This document shows, piece after piece, positions 33,161 through 44,253 of a stretch of 64,000 nt of DNA. Position numbers and translations under genes: made by a program. The DNA lies in assembly GCA_023052935.1 (NCBI GenBank), contig CM041294.1, positions 27,702,641 through 27,766,640 on the forward strand, written 5' to 3'. The notes under the pieces were generated by a model. The model made no database searches and was not told the DNA's origin. It saw only the letters and a program-made list of their open reading frames with translations. This stretch comes from Piezodorus guildinii. Lineage: Eukaryota > Arthropoda > Insecta > Hemiptera > Pentatomidae. How positions within the stretch are numbered: the first letter of the stretch is position 1; the number at the start of each line of letters is the position of its first letter.

Positions 33161-35155
33161 GAATTTTATTTTATTTTTTTAAATTTTATTTTTCGATTAG
33201 GGAAGTTAATCGTCTTCTGAAGATGTTTTGGGCAATAATAACCACTCGTAGTTTTTTGCCCTTAAAACAAAACTAAGGAATAATATTGCAGAAGTTCTGC
33301 TGTGAAGGTTTGCCAATTTAGATAAATACAATTGTATATACAAGACGTTTCCTGTTTCGAACTTCGAACTTAAATAAGCACACTTCTATAAAATATGACT
33401 TTATTTTGCAGTCCTTGAACCCAGGATAGTTGGATACTTTGGACTAGAGGCTGTTAGGCTCGCCTGCTATGAAGCAACCACCATCAAAATAATTATTATC
33501 CTTTATACAATGTGTTCGTTACATTCGATACACCTGTCACGCACAGATCAATGTTACAATACAAGCAGGATTATTTAACTTTCATTCTCTCTACCTTATT
33601 TCCGAGCCTACTTGTCTCCTGATATTTTACTCGGTTGGATTCGTCATTCATGCAAATTCAAAGCCAAATTACCATCTTCGAACAACCGTAGTTGCCGGAA
33701 TTCGAATTGAGAAAGGATGCAAATTGATTCAGTTCAAGTTAGTGATACAAGGATATGAATTTGCATATCAAGTCAATTGATTAACATCTCAGCTTGGGAC
33801 ACTGTTGTACTTGAATCATTAACATCACGAACCGGCTAAAACAGGAACTGATGTGCACTGAGTGAGATCAACATTATTAACTAGAGTACCATGATGATGC
33901 TATTTAATCCCAGCATCAATTAAAATTTAAAAAAATAATAACGAATTTTTGAAATTGAAATTTGAATGTACTTGAACATATTCCAATGTTTCAAAGTGAA
34001 TGCCATAATTTACAGTAGGAACGTCAAAACTTTTCGTTAAACAAACATGCTTATAAGAGGCATTTTAAGGATTTCTCCCATTTTTATTAGCAAACATTAC
34101 TCCTCTCTCTAAAATATAGTTTTGAAATAGCACTGCTTGGTTTACTGCCATACCAATCATTCTGGCTGTTAAACACTTTCAGAAAATCTCATATGAATTG
34201 ACTCCAAGCCAAGAAAAATTATGATGACCCTATTCATGTAAAAGAGCCCGTCCTTATTTCGTAAATTTTTGAAAGGATGTAAACTAACATTACATCATGA
34301 AACTTAAATATTTTGACTAAAGACATTTTTGTTTTTTTGCTGACTCCACATATAAATGCTTTAAAACCTTTCTGTTATAAAATAGAAAATACTTTATTAC
34401 TAATACTACCTGCACTAAACCATACTTCGAAAAATATACTTTATTTTTATTAACTTTTGTGCCGTTTTATTTTCTGTATGAAAAAAGAGTTTAGTTATGA
34501 ATCGTGAAAGAACGAGATGATAAACCGGATTATCAAATGGAAACGTGAAACAGAGAAAATAGATACTCCTATTTGTTTTGATAAATGGACTGATGTTTGC
34601 ATGAATTGATGAGAACATTTGATACGTATATTCTAATCATGTATCTTACCTCGAATTTAACGATGATATATTCTTTCGTATTCAAGAAAAATATACCTCA
34701 TATAATAAATATATTGCATATGTATCATAAATAATTTTTAAAAACAAAAAATATATTAAAATGGTTTTGATAAACAAAAAAAATCAAAGGAAGTAATTAG
34801 TCCGGGTGGTGGTCGGTAAAATAACCAATTAAACAGTTTTAACTCAATATTTATTGTCTGCCAACGTTTCGACCCCTATTGTAGGTCATCATCAGGGCAT
34901 ATTATAGGTGGGATCAGACAACCTTAAATAAATATATATTATTTGGTTGCCAGATCCCGCCTACAATTGAGACGTTGATTTCCAAAAGGTTCTAAATCCA
35001 TTCTAGGAAATTTTACAGAAAGCGCGAAAATCTCTCATTACTATATTATTAAACCAGCTAATTTGATTCTTTTTGCATTGAAACCTAGAATTATTTCTTT
35101 ACTATATTAATAAAGCCATATTAAAGTTATGAAATGAATTTTTTTAGAATGATTT
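32627..35155. repeat. giant palindrome, right arm (about 2.53 kb)
   Basis: Mirror image of 30021-32549. It includes the array 32627-33160, the unique stretch, the FB2 half at 34795-34963 and a MITE-S part at 34964-35155. The arm ends inside the MITE at AGAATGATTTGAGTG, where sequence switches to a 155-bp unit. The single-base array variant of unit 2 is reproduced at the mirrored position. Confidence 0.9.
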
Positions 35156-35157
35156 GA

Positions 35158-35945
35158 GTGATTGACTTCTGTAGGCAAAGCTTTCACGTTGTTACCCCTG
35201 ATGAAGGCCCACATTGTAGGCCGAAACGTCGGCACATAATTAAAATAACGCTTATTTTTAATTGTGTGTTTTAATTTATGACCGCACCCCCAACCATCTT
35301 CCTCATCTAATTTCTCTAGACTTCTGTAGGCAAAGCTTTCACGTTGTCACCCCTGATGAAGGCCCACATTGTAGGCCGAAACGTCGGCACATAATTAAAA
35401 TAACGCTTATTTTTAATTGTGTGTTTTAATTTATGACCGCACCCCCAACCATCTTCCTCATCTAATTTCTCTAGACTTCTGTAGGCAAAGCTTTCACGTT
35501 GTCACCCCTGATGAAGGCCCACATTGTAGGCCAAAACGTCGGCACATAATTAAAATAACGCTTATTTTTAATTGTGTGTTTTAATTTATGACCGCACCCC
35601 CAACCATCTTCCTCATCTAATTTCTCTAGACTTCTGTAGGCAAAGCTTTCACGTTGTCACCCCTGATGAAGGCCCACATTGTAGGCCGAAACGTCGGCAC
35701 ATAATTAAAATAACGCTTATTTTTAATTGTGTGTTTTAATTTATGACCGCACCCCCAACCATCTTCCTCATCTAATTTCTCTAATGACTTCTGTAGGCAA
35801 AGCTTTCACGTTGTCACCCCTGATGAAGGCCCACATTGTAGGCCGAAACGTCGGCACATAATTAAAATAACGCTTATTTTTAATTGTGTGTTTTAATTTA
35901 TGACCGCACCCCCAACCATCTTCCTCATCTAATTTCTCTACGGTC
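35158..35945 (+). repeat. 155-bp tandem array, third copy (about 5 units)
   Basis: Unit ends at 35307, 35462, 35617, 35772 and 35929 (periods 155, 155, 155, 157). The order of diagnostic variants (GTTACCCC first, then normal, CCAAAACG, normal) is exactly the left array read from its inner end outward, and includes the complete unit 4 that the right arm lacks. A fifth, slightly different unit (CTCTAATGACTTC junction) follows. Confidence 0.85.
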
Positions 35946-36150
35946 AACAAAACTCCATCATTAAAATAAAATTCGATTCTCAATAAAAATTAAATAGAAC
36001 AATAGAGACAATAAACATTATGACCTAATCGGAACTGCACACATAATGATTAGCAGCACAAAGTAAAACATAAAAATGTGAGTGATTTAAAAATGTGCGA
36101 AAAATAACCCGAATGTGTTAAATGAGTTGGTATAAACGAATGTTCTTCAA
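35946..36150. other. no feature recognised
   Basis: AT-rich gap between the third array and the MITE concatemer. Confidence 0.3.
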
Positions 36151-36543
36151 CAATTGAGACGTTGATTTCCAAAAGGTACTATATCCATTCTAGGAAATTT
36201 TACAGGAAGCGCGAAAATCTCTCATTGCTATGTTATTAAACTAGCTAATTTGGGTCTTTTTGCCTTAAAATTTAGAATTATTTTTTTACTATAATAATTA
36301 CATCATATTAATGTTATGAAATGAATTTTTTTAGAATGATTTGGAACGAAAATAAATGCGTAATTAGTACTTTTAGAAAATGGCCGCATTTCTAAATCGC
36401 GTTTTTTAAGGACTTGAGAATTCATTAGATAACATTAAATACAATATTTAGATAAAACTAAATGATGAGAATACAAATATGTAAAAAAATCAATTTCGTA
36501 AAAAATGTCCTTTAGTACCTTTTGGAAATCAACGTCTCAATTG
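36151..36543 (+). mobile_element. MITE-S concatemer, unit 1
   Basis: 393-bp copy with full TIRs. Its last six bases CAATTG (36538-36543) are also the first six of unit 2, making a joined palindrome CAACGTCTCAATTGAGACG. Confidence 0.85.
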
Positions 36544-36930
36544 AGACGTTGATTTCCAAAAGGTACTATATCCATTTTAGGAAATTTTACAGGAAGCGCT
36601 AAAATCTCTCATTACTATATTATTAAATCACCTAATTTGGGTCTTTTTGCAATAAAATTTAGAATTATTTTTTTACTATAATAATAACATCATATTAAAG
36701 TTATAAAATGTATTTTTTTAGCATAATTTCGAACGAAAATAAATGCGTAATTAGTACATTAAGAAAATGACCGTATTTCTAAATCGCGTTTTTTAAGGAC
36801 TTGTGAGTTCATTAGATAACATCAAATAGAATATTTAGATAAAACTAAATGATGAGAATACAAATATGTAAAAAAATCAATTTCGTAAAAAATGTCCTTT
36901 AGTACCTTTTGGAAATCAACGTCTCAATTG
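36538..36930 (+). mobile_element. MITE-S concatemer, unit 2
   Basis: 393-bp copy in the same orientation as unit 1; it shares CAATTG at 36925-36930 with unit 3. Confidence 0.85.
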
Positions 36931-37277
36931 AGACGTAGCTTTCCAAAAAGTACTATATCCATTCTAGGAAATTTTACAGGATGCGCGAAAATCTCTCATT
37001 ACTATATTATTAAACCAACTGATTTGGGTCTTTTTGCATTCAAATTTAGAATTATTTTTTTACTATAATAATAACATCATATTAAAGTTATGAAATGAAT
37101 TTTTTTAGAATGATTTGGAACGAGAATAAATGCGTAATTAGTATTCTTAGAAAATGATCGCATTTCTAAATCGCGTCTTTAAGGACTTGAGAGTTCATTA
37201 GATAAAATCAAATAGAAGTATTTAATAAAACTAAATAATGAGAATACAAATATGTGAAAAAATCAATTTCGTAAAAA
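36925..37277 (+). mobile_element. MITE-S concatemer, unit 3 (3' end deleted)
   Basis: Starts GAGACGTAGCTTTCCAAAAA and runs to CAATTTCGTAAAAAAGG. The right TIR of this unit and the left TIR tip of unit 4 are deleted, joined within a short A run. Confidence 0.8.
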
Positions 37278-37647
37278 AGGTACTATATCCATTCTAGGAA
37301 ATTTTACAGGACGCTCGAAAATCACTAATTATTATATTATTAAATTAGCTAATTTGATTCTTTTCGCATTAAAATCCAGAATTGTTTTTTTAGTATATTA
37401 ATAACATCATATTAAAGATATGAAATAAGATGTTTTGGTATAATTTGGAATGAAATTAAATGTGTAATTATTTCATTTAGAAAATAACTATATTTCTAAA
37501 TTGCGTTTATAAAGGGCTTGGGTGTTCATTAGATAAAATCAAATAGGAGATTTAGATATAAATAATTGATGAGAATACAGAAGTGTAAGAAAATCAATTT
37601 TGTAAAAAATGTCCTTTAGTACTTTTTGGAAATCAACGCCTCAATTG
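37278..37647 (+). mobile_element. MITE-S concatemer, unit 4
   Basis: Starts at GGTACTATATCCATTCTAGG and ends with the right TIR AACGCCTCAATTG at 37647. It is more diverged than units 1-2. Confidence 0.8.
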
Positions 37648-37850
37648 AATGACACCGTCGACGACCCGAGGATTATCGCTCAATGCCTCAGTGACATTAT
37701 GTGGTACATGGTTAGCTGTCTCAAAAACAGAACACTTTGAGGTAGTAAAACACAGAGCTCACTATGTTACGCATTAATTTGTAAGGATTGCACTCGCCAA
37801 AATCTTCAAAGCATTCCTTTACCTCTATTCATTGACCAACATTTTTCTTT
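37648..37850. other. unassigned
   Basis: Less AT-rich stretch. Its minus strand shares CTGAGGCATTGAGCGA with 47090-47105, hinting at a low-copy repeat. Confidence 0.3.
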
Positions 37851-38420
37851 TACCTTTTTTTTTTTTTTTTTTTTTTTATTGTAATTTGTATAATCCAACT
37901 GTATAATCCAATTGTATAATCCAACACAGTAAATATGCAGGGTGAGAAAAAAAATTGGAAATGTTTTGAGAAACAACTACCTAGGAGTAGTAGCTCTTCA
38001 CTAACTATTTTAAGGCAGTAGATCCCGAGGCCACCTTCTTTTCAATCGCCATGGAGGGTTATCAGGAATATCTAAAGAAGATAGATTACGGACAAGTGGG
38101 TTTGTGTCGGCAGGGAGGTAAGAATGGAAAAAAATTATATCTATCAAGGGCTAGGTCTGAAACAAATAGGATATCGAGGTCATGATGGATAAGTTGATTC
38201 GTTGCAAAATAAGGGGCATTCAGGATTTTGCAAAGGATTTTGGATTGTAATGATTAGATGCAGGATGAATTAGATTGTTTAGTAGAGCCCAAAAACTCGA
38301 TTCCATATGTCCAAATAGCCTTTAGTAATATGCTGGAAGTTTTGAACGTTTGTCTAGTAAGTTTTATAGTAATACGTATCTTCGAGTAGTTTCTTGTCGT
38401 TTTAGTCTTCACCGATTTAA
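37851..38420 (-). pseudogene. Jockey-clade LINE 3' end
   Basis: T run at 37856-37877 (its poly(A) tail), then in reverse the 3' UTR and the coding end (complement of CGATTGAAAAGAAGGTGGCC, encoding the LKRRWP motif), up to the thumb region near 38400. 5'-truncated with many stops. Confidence 0.7.
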
Positions 38421-38529
38421 TTCAATTTAAAATTGTAATTTGTCACTTCTTCTTGTAATTTCCTTTTTATTCTAAAAAACCATTGCTCCTATCTACTTGT
38501 CATCTCCTTGGAATATCTGTTGTTTTGTT

Positions 38530-38818
38530 TCCCGGTGGCGCGACAGGCCATATAAGCCTGCAGTGTTATTTGCTGGGAGAATACACTCGCAATACTCGAT
38601 GATGTGTTATAAGGTAGAGTCATCACTCTCTACGAATATTTTTATAGTTGAATGGCCACCTGTTGGCTAACGTGTCTCACATACCCGGAGAGAGGCTGTG
38701 AGTAAATCCCCATTTAATTATTTGCTTTAAAAGGTCCCTCCCGGGCTCGGATTTTAACTCGGAACCTTTGGCTTGGTAGATTAGCGTACTAGCCACACAA
38801 CCACGGGTTTCCCCTAGA
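38530..38818 (-). mobile_element. SINE-B, diverged copy
   Basis: Left end GGTGGCGCGACAGGCCATAT, internal GTCATCACTCTCTACG and CTCACATACCCGGAG, right end with decayed B box and A box complement (ACTAGCCACACAACCACGGG). Confidence 0.75.
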
Positions 38819-39282
38819 ATATCTAAAAATATAAATTTAAAAAATAATTTTTAATAGATTCCTGTTAAAAACATAATAATAAACCAACAACTCTTTATGT
38901 TGACTTTACAGCTATACAATTGTTTTTAATATAATAATAATAATAACACCAATTCATGCACTTTTACGGAAAATGAATAGATCTTACCAACAACTTTGGC
39001 ATGATTTAGCAGAGTGTCACTTGAAATAGCACTCCAGTCACCCTTAGCGAGAGAGACTGGATAAATAATAACCCTGGAAATGACGAGGTTTATTCTCCCT
39101 ATATCTCATCCTCTCCCTCTCTCTGTCTCTCTTTAGTTTATTTTTAATTTACTTCCTTTATAGCTTATTTTCTTAAGGATGTCTAATAAACCATCGGAAA
39201 ACTTTACAACATAGAAATGATAAATTCATACTTTCGAGATCATCGAAGAAACTTCTGTTGATTTCTCTTTATTCATTATACA
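38819..39282. other. unassigned, pyrimidine-rich patch
   Basis: Includes CCTCTCCCTCTCTCTGTCTC at about 39110. No frame assigned. Confidence 0.3.
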
Positions 39283-39331
39283 TTCCGTTGAAAACTGGGA
39301 TTCCACAATTTTCACGATCGCAATTTTTTAT
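39283..39331 (+). mobile_element. HLN 3' fragment
   Basis: CCGTTGAAAACTGGGATTCC and TTTTCACGATCGCAAT, cut before the hairpin and continued by (AT)-rich sequence. Confidence 0.55.
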
Positions 39332-39737
39332 ATATATTTTATATACATATATATATATTGGCGATATATAACGATACAAGTTAAAATGATTAAGTCTAGG
39401 TACTACTTCTACTGGAGTGCTATTGTAAATTTCACTGAATAAAATAAAGGTCTAGGACTGACTAAATGATAACTGTATTTGTTTTGCATAGTTGAAAGGG
39501 TAACTGATTGCTCGACACCGGAGTTATGATGCATACAACTCACTGGTTAAGCTAGTTATAATACATAACTATTAGATGGGATAACTATGGGGTGACCCCA
39601 GTAGATATATTTTAATCAACACCTAATGAAATATTCGTGAGCAAAGCCGCAGGATACAACTAGTAGTATTATAAAGTTTTAATCCGTACTAGCAGTATTA
39701 AACATTATCTCTGATTCTCGGATATTGTTAAAATTGA
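39332..39737. other. unassigned; possible Helitron 3' terminus near 39645-39668
   Basis: AGCAAAGCCGCAGGATACAA then CTAG|T at about 39645-39668 resembles the GC-rich subterminal segment plus CTAG end of canonical Helitrons. No matching 5' TC end was found, so this is only suggestive. Confidence 0.25.
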
Positions 39738-40280
39738 GCTTTTTTTCAACGGAAATACACGTTTTGGGCTATCGTAGGTCCAAATGGTTCCGCTAAAATT
39801 AGTGTGTGAGGTAATTCTAGCTAAAAAGCGGTAAGTTGTATACAACTGAAATTTCATATTTTAGAAGCGTATGTACTTGAGATGTAGCAACTTGTTTATC
39901 AAAATCAGCGAACCAAAAGAACAATTTCATTTTGCACCTTTTTATGATTTTCTGAAAAACTTATCCAACAACATTAATTAAACTCGCTATATCGATGTAT
40001 AATTTAATAGGCTTTAATACTTTGTATGTTCCATTATGATAGTCTGAAAGACATAAATATCGATTTTTTTTTTCTTCCTTTAAAGTACTTTTGATTTTGT
40101 AGATTAGAAAAAAATAACTATATCCTATCAGGATTGATAAAAAAAGCTAAATATAAAAATTGAACGAATTTTTTAACCAATTAAAGCAGAAAAGAGCAAA
40201 CATATTTTTTTAGATACATTTTTTTATTCCGAACATAAAATTACTAATACAGATGTATAATATACCTTTGGAAAACTGAA
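39738..40280 (-). mobile_element. HLN, old internal fragment
   Basis: Diverged reverse HLN from TTCAACGGAAATACACGTTT through the CTCGCTATATCGATGTATAA line to ACCTTTGGAAAACTGAAC. Both termini are lost. Confidence 0.65.
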
Positions 40281-40362
40281 CTAATTAGTGGAAGGTAATG
40301 TCAAGTGACGAATAGCGCATAAACTTGTGCTATTATTGTATATAACAATTTTACATTATTAT

Positions 40363-40598
40363 ATCTGTGGCGGTCGTGAATAAGTGGTTAAGTCAAAATC
40401 TTTCATTTTACAGGAGAGCGACTTAAAGTTTGCGTAATACCCAAAATGGAGTAATTAACATACAGCTTTCTTTCCACCTGAAAATTCTTCCACCAAAAAA
40501 TTTCTTTAACCAATTTAACACGACGTGGGAGACGATCTGAGGGAGCGATACGTGAGTTAACTCATTTTTGATATAACTTTTTCACGACCGCCACAGAT
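40363..40598. mobile_element. short TIR element (236 bp) with 5-bp target duplication
   Basis: Ends ATCTGTGGCGGTCGTGAA ... TTCACGACCGCCACAGAT (18-bp perfect TIR), flanked by ATTAT on both sides (40358-40362 and 40599-40603). Noncoding. Its family is different from MITE-S. No other copy in the window. The superfamily is not assignable from one copy. Confidence 0.75.
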
Positions 40599-40642
40599 AT
40601 TATTTAATCTAAAACATATGTTTCCCAAAATAAATAAAAAAA

Positions 40643-40952
40643 TCTGGTGCGGGCAACACACGACTTTCACTTACCTCGATCTTTAAAATCAATGAAAGAA
40701 TTTTCAAATACAGTTAGAGATAAAAATTCGTGACACTATTAAAGAATTAATTAAATTGAATTTATATAGAAACATGTGTTTTATTAAAAAATCTATTATA
40801 TTATTATCTAAAATAATCAGTTAGTCTTATCTTCTTTTCATCGCTCTCTATTAACTTTTAAAAGCTTGTGTATAAGATAATATTTTTTCTAAAATCGTTA
40901 GCTTTCCAACGGTATATTATACATGTATATTACTGCTCTTATGAGTTACCAC
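40643..40952 (+). mobile_element. HLN, 5' half (host of the RTE insertion)
   Basis: TCTGGTGCGGGCAACACACG, ACTTTCACTTACC and the interior to ATATTACTGCTCTT, then ATGAGTTACCAC, the left copy of the RTE target duplication. The other half resumes at 44264. About 370 bp of HLN interior is missing and was probably deleted before the RTE arrived, because the duplication spans the deletion joint. Confidence 0.75.
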
Positions 40953-41189
40953 TTGTTACTAGGCGTAGGGAAGTGGCGACCCATCGCCCGGTCATTGTAC
41001 CGCAGTCAGCCACTGGTCCTCCAGGTTGGGGTAACAGTACACTGACACTCACACATATAAACTAAATCCAGCACTCTACACACAAGGTCACATACAGTAT
41101 ACACCCTAGGGCCACCTTCCCTAGGAAGCCGCCCCGGATGGGGATGTAGGTCTGCATGCATTGAGATGGCAGCCCCGTCAGCAGACTAG

Positions 41190-42134
41190 GGTACGGAGAG
41201 AGGGTGGATAGCCCCACTACCTGAAATAGTAATTATCGTGAAACCTACACCAGCCTCGGATCTGATCAGTCTTAAAGGTAAACGACCCGGCACCCCCCAT
41301 AGGATTTTCAACTTTGGATACTGGAATGCATTGTCTCTATATAGACCCGGAGCATTAAAGTTGCTACTAGAACAATTTGACAGGTATAAGATTGACATAG
41401 GCGCTGTCCAGGAGATCAGATGGACTGGTCAAGGAATTCTTGAAAAAAGGCACCACTCCATCTACTACAGCTGTCATGAGAGTCGCCATGAATTCGGCAC
41501 AGGATTTGTTGTGAGGGGAAAGTATAGGCAGATGATAATTGGATTTAAACCAGTGAGTCCGCGAATTTGTCTCTTAAGAATGCGAGGAAAGTTTTATAAC
41601 TACAGTTTGTTAAGTGTACATGCCCCTACAGAGGTGTCAAATGAAGAAGAAAAGGATACTTTCTATGAACTTTTGGAAAGGACTCTGGATGCCTGCCCTA
41701 GGTATGACATGAAAGTAATCGCTGGAGATTTCAATGCAAAGTTGGGAAAAGAAGCAATATACCAGCGAATCATAGGAAAACATAGCCTTCATGACACAAC
41801 CAACGACAATGGACAAAGGCTCATTAACTTCGCTGAATCCAGGAATCTCGTGGTAGGAAGTACACTGTATCCTCACAAGAATATACACAAGGGCACATGG
41901 ACGTCACCGGACCGGTCAGTTGTCAATCAGATCGATCATATTTTGATAGGTAGACGCCATAGAAGCAATCTGAGAAATGTTAGAACATTCAGAGGAGCAA
42001 ATGTCGATTCGGACCACTACTTGAGCATAGCACATGTGACGGCGAAGATCTGCTCAGTGAGGAAATTAAAAGCTGCCGAGAAGCCCCGACGGTTTAATCT
42101 AAAAAAAACTGAAAGACCCGCAAATCCAGCATAA
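41190..42134 (+). CDS. RTE apurinic-like endonuclease domain (N-terminal part of split ORF)
   Basis: Encodes the target-nicking endonuclease of the LINE. Motifs from the GTG at 41238: NFGYWNALSLYRPGA (about residue 26), AVQEIRWTG (catalytic Glu, about 57), LSVHAPTE (about 123), AGDFNAKLG (Asp/Asn, about 161), SVVNQIDHILI (about 228) and the terminal VDSDHYL (catalytic Asp-His, about 256). All exonuclease/endonuclease/phosphatase signature residues are present. The frame is open from 41190, but neither 41190 nor the GTG at 41238 is an ATG and no in-frame ATG precedes the catalytic core. The true start is therefore unclear or lost. The frame ends at TAA 42132-42134 just after an A run; removing one A fuses it to the downstream RT frame. 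Confidence 0.85.
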   Translation, partial: GTERGWIAPLPEIVIIVKPTPASDLISLKGKRPGTPHRIFNFGYWNALSLYRPGALKLLLEQFDRYKIDIGAVQEIRWTGQGILEKRHHSIYYSCHESRHEFGTGFVVRGKYRQMIIGFKPVSPRICLLRMRGKFYNYSLLSVHAPTEVSNEEEKDTFYELLERTLDACPRYDMKVIAGDFNAKLGKEAIYQRIIGKHSLHDTTNDNGQRLINFAESRNLVVGSTLYPHKNIHKGTWTSPDRSVVNQIDHILIGRRHRSNLRNVRTFRGANVDSDHYLSIAHVTAKICSVRKLKAAEKPRRFNLKKTERPANPA

Positions 42135-44253
42135 ATACACTGAAGCACTTGACATTAAAGTGCGCCAGAGAAGCAGCGATGCTGAGCTGGACATTGAAAA
42201 GTTCTGGTCGCACTGTTACGGAGCGATAATGGAAACAGCTGATGAAGTACTAGGGCCATATGAGAAGGAACCAAGGTCACCCTGGTTCGATGAAGAATGC
42301 AGTATAGCCACGAACCGGAAAAACAGTGCGTACCAAGGAATGATTAGGGCAACCACAAGGAGGTCTGTTGATGAATATCGACAGAGAAGAAAAGAAGAGA
42401 AGCATTTACACCGGAAGAAGAAACGACAGAAAGAGAGCGAGGAACTGAAAACAATTGAAATGCTCCACTGCAGCAAAGAAAGTAGGGATTTCTTCAGATT
42501 GGTCAATAAGGGAAGAAAGCAATACCTTAGTAAAGTGATGTCTTGTAAGGATAAACATGGAAACTTGTTGACCAACAAGTCTGAAGTTCTTGACGAATGG
42601 AGGGATTATTTCAATGATCTTCTCAATCCAAGAGAAGGAGACTCTCATGATGAATTAGACAAACAAGAGACAGATGAAATCAACAGAATACAAGTGGGAG
42701 AACAAGGGTTAGACATTGAACCTCCTGATGAAGAAGAGGTTATAGATGCCATCAGCAAACTGAAAAATAACAAAACCCCTGGCATTGACGCACTCCCTGC
42801 TGAACTCTTGAAATACGGTGGAAATGAGCTCAACAAAGCATTACAAGATCTTCTCCTTGTGATATGGACAGATGAGGTGATGCCCTCCGATTGGAACAGA
42901 TCAGTTATCTGCCCTATACATAAAAAGGGTGATAGATTACTTTGCAGCAATTATCGAGGCATCTCACTACTATCCTGTGCCTATAAAATACTATCTAATA
43001 TTCTTTTTAGACGTCTCTTACCATTTGCTGAGCGCGAACTTGGTCCCTACCAGAGTGGATTCAGGAAAGGAAGATCCACCTCAGACCAGATGTTCTGTGT
43101 GCGAACAATTCTTGAAAGAGGCCATGAGTATAAAACCAAAACTCACCATCTTTTCATAGATTTCAAAGCAGCGTATGACAGCATAATACGAGAAGAGCTG
43201 TACATTGCCCTCAGAGAATTTAATATACCTGAGAAACTTATACGCTTGATAAAGCTTACCATGAAGGAGGTGAGATGTATGGTAAGAGTAAATGGTGACA
43301 GGTCCAAGGAATTTCGTGCAGATAAAGGACTCCGACAAGGGGATGCACTAGCCTGTTTGCTGTTTAATCTAGCACTTGAGAAGGCCGTAAGAGATGCTGG
43401 TTTACGCGAAAGAGAAGGGAATATATTTACCCGACTTGTCCAGCTGTTCGCTTACGCAGACGACATCGACATTGTGGGACGCTCTCTACAGTCCGTGACT
43501 GATGCCTTTCTGGCTTTGATGGGTCCTGCCAGCAGACTTGGACTGAACGTTAATGAGTCCAAAACAAAATATATGGTAGCAGAAGAAATCCCAATGCTAG
43601 GTGAGACAGTCACTATCGGGGTTCATAAGTTTGAGAAGGTCTCAGAGTTCACATACCTGGGATCAGTGGTCACCCAAGATAATAACCCCGATATTGAGAT
43701 AAGGAGAAGAATAACTGCAGCCAACAAATGCTACTTTGGGTTAGGCAAGCAGCTAACCAAGCGGATACTCTCTAGACAGACCAAGCTCCACCTCTATAAG
43801 ACATTGGTGCGTCCCGTACTGCTCTATGGATCAGAGTGTTGGGCGACTTCAAAGGCGACCGAGAAGGAACTCCTAATTTTTGAAAGAAAAGTTCTCCGCC
43901 GTATTTTTGGAGGAGTGAAAGTTGGAGAGGAGTGGAAGCGGCGCACAAATCAGGACCTCTACAATGCTTTTGGAGAAGGTGATGTGGTCCGGGCTATGAA
44001 GTTAAGACGCCTAAGATATGCAGGGCATATTGCCAGGATGGAAAATGGAGAAATGCCCAAAATATTGCTCACTCAGCCGATCCATGGGATAAGAAGAAGA
44101 GGAAGACCAAGGTTGAGATGGTCGGATGGTGTGGCGGCGGACGCTCGCATGTTGCTGGGAGTTAGGAGCTGGATGGCATCGGCTCAAGACCGTGATGATT
44201 GGAGGAGGCGGTTGGAGGAGGCCAAGACCCGTGACCGGGTTGTAGCGCCGTGA
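42135..44253 (+). CDS. RTE reverse transcriptase domain (C-terminal part of split ORF)
   Basis: About 700 codons in the frame +1 to the endonuclease. The sequence directly after the shift (PQIQHKYTEALDIKVRQR) continues the protein without loss, so this is not a separate gene. Numbered from the GTG at 42160: NNKTPGIDALPAELLKYGG (about 201), SNYRGISLLSCAYKI (about 262), GFRKGRSTSDQ (about 297), motif A FIDFKAAYDSI (about 332), motif B LRQGDALACLLFNLALE (about 390), motif C FAYADDIDIVG (about 430), and the post-RT block YGSECWATSKATEKE with GRPRLRWSDGV near the C terminus (about 648). All three catalytic Asp are present. It would copy the element's RNA at the nicked target. The stop at 44251-44253 is followed almost directly by the (AAT)n tail. 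Confidence 0.9.

Noticed and set aside
30558..34618. Two identical 67-codon frames (30558-30761 + and 34415-34618 -)
   Set aside because: They are the same sequence in the two arms of the palindrome, short and AT-rich with no recognised domain; not evidence for a gene pair.
32016..35945. 155-bp tandem repeats considered as a CRISPR array or ordinary satellite
   Set aside because: Units are direct repeats without unique spacers, present in a eukaryotic context, and contain a hammerhead-like core; a CRISPR array needs short repeats separated by different spacers.
41238..42134. Endonuclease as an independent host gene (craniofacial development protein-like)
   Set aside because: It is followed directly by an RT in the same element, bounded by target duplications; database names of that kind are usually LINE endonucleases.
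42216..43338. Several antisense and alternate-frame ORFs over the RTE coding region
   Set aside because: They are shadows of the RT frame; none has a domain of its own.
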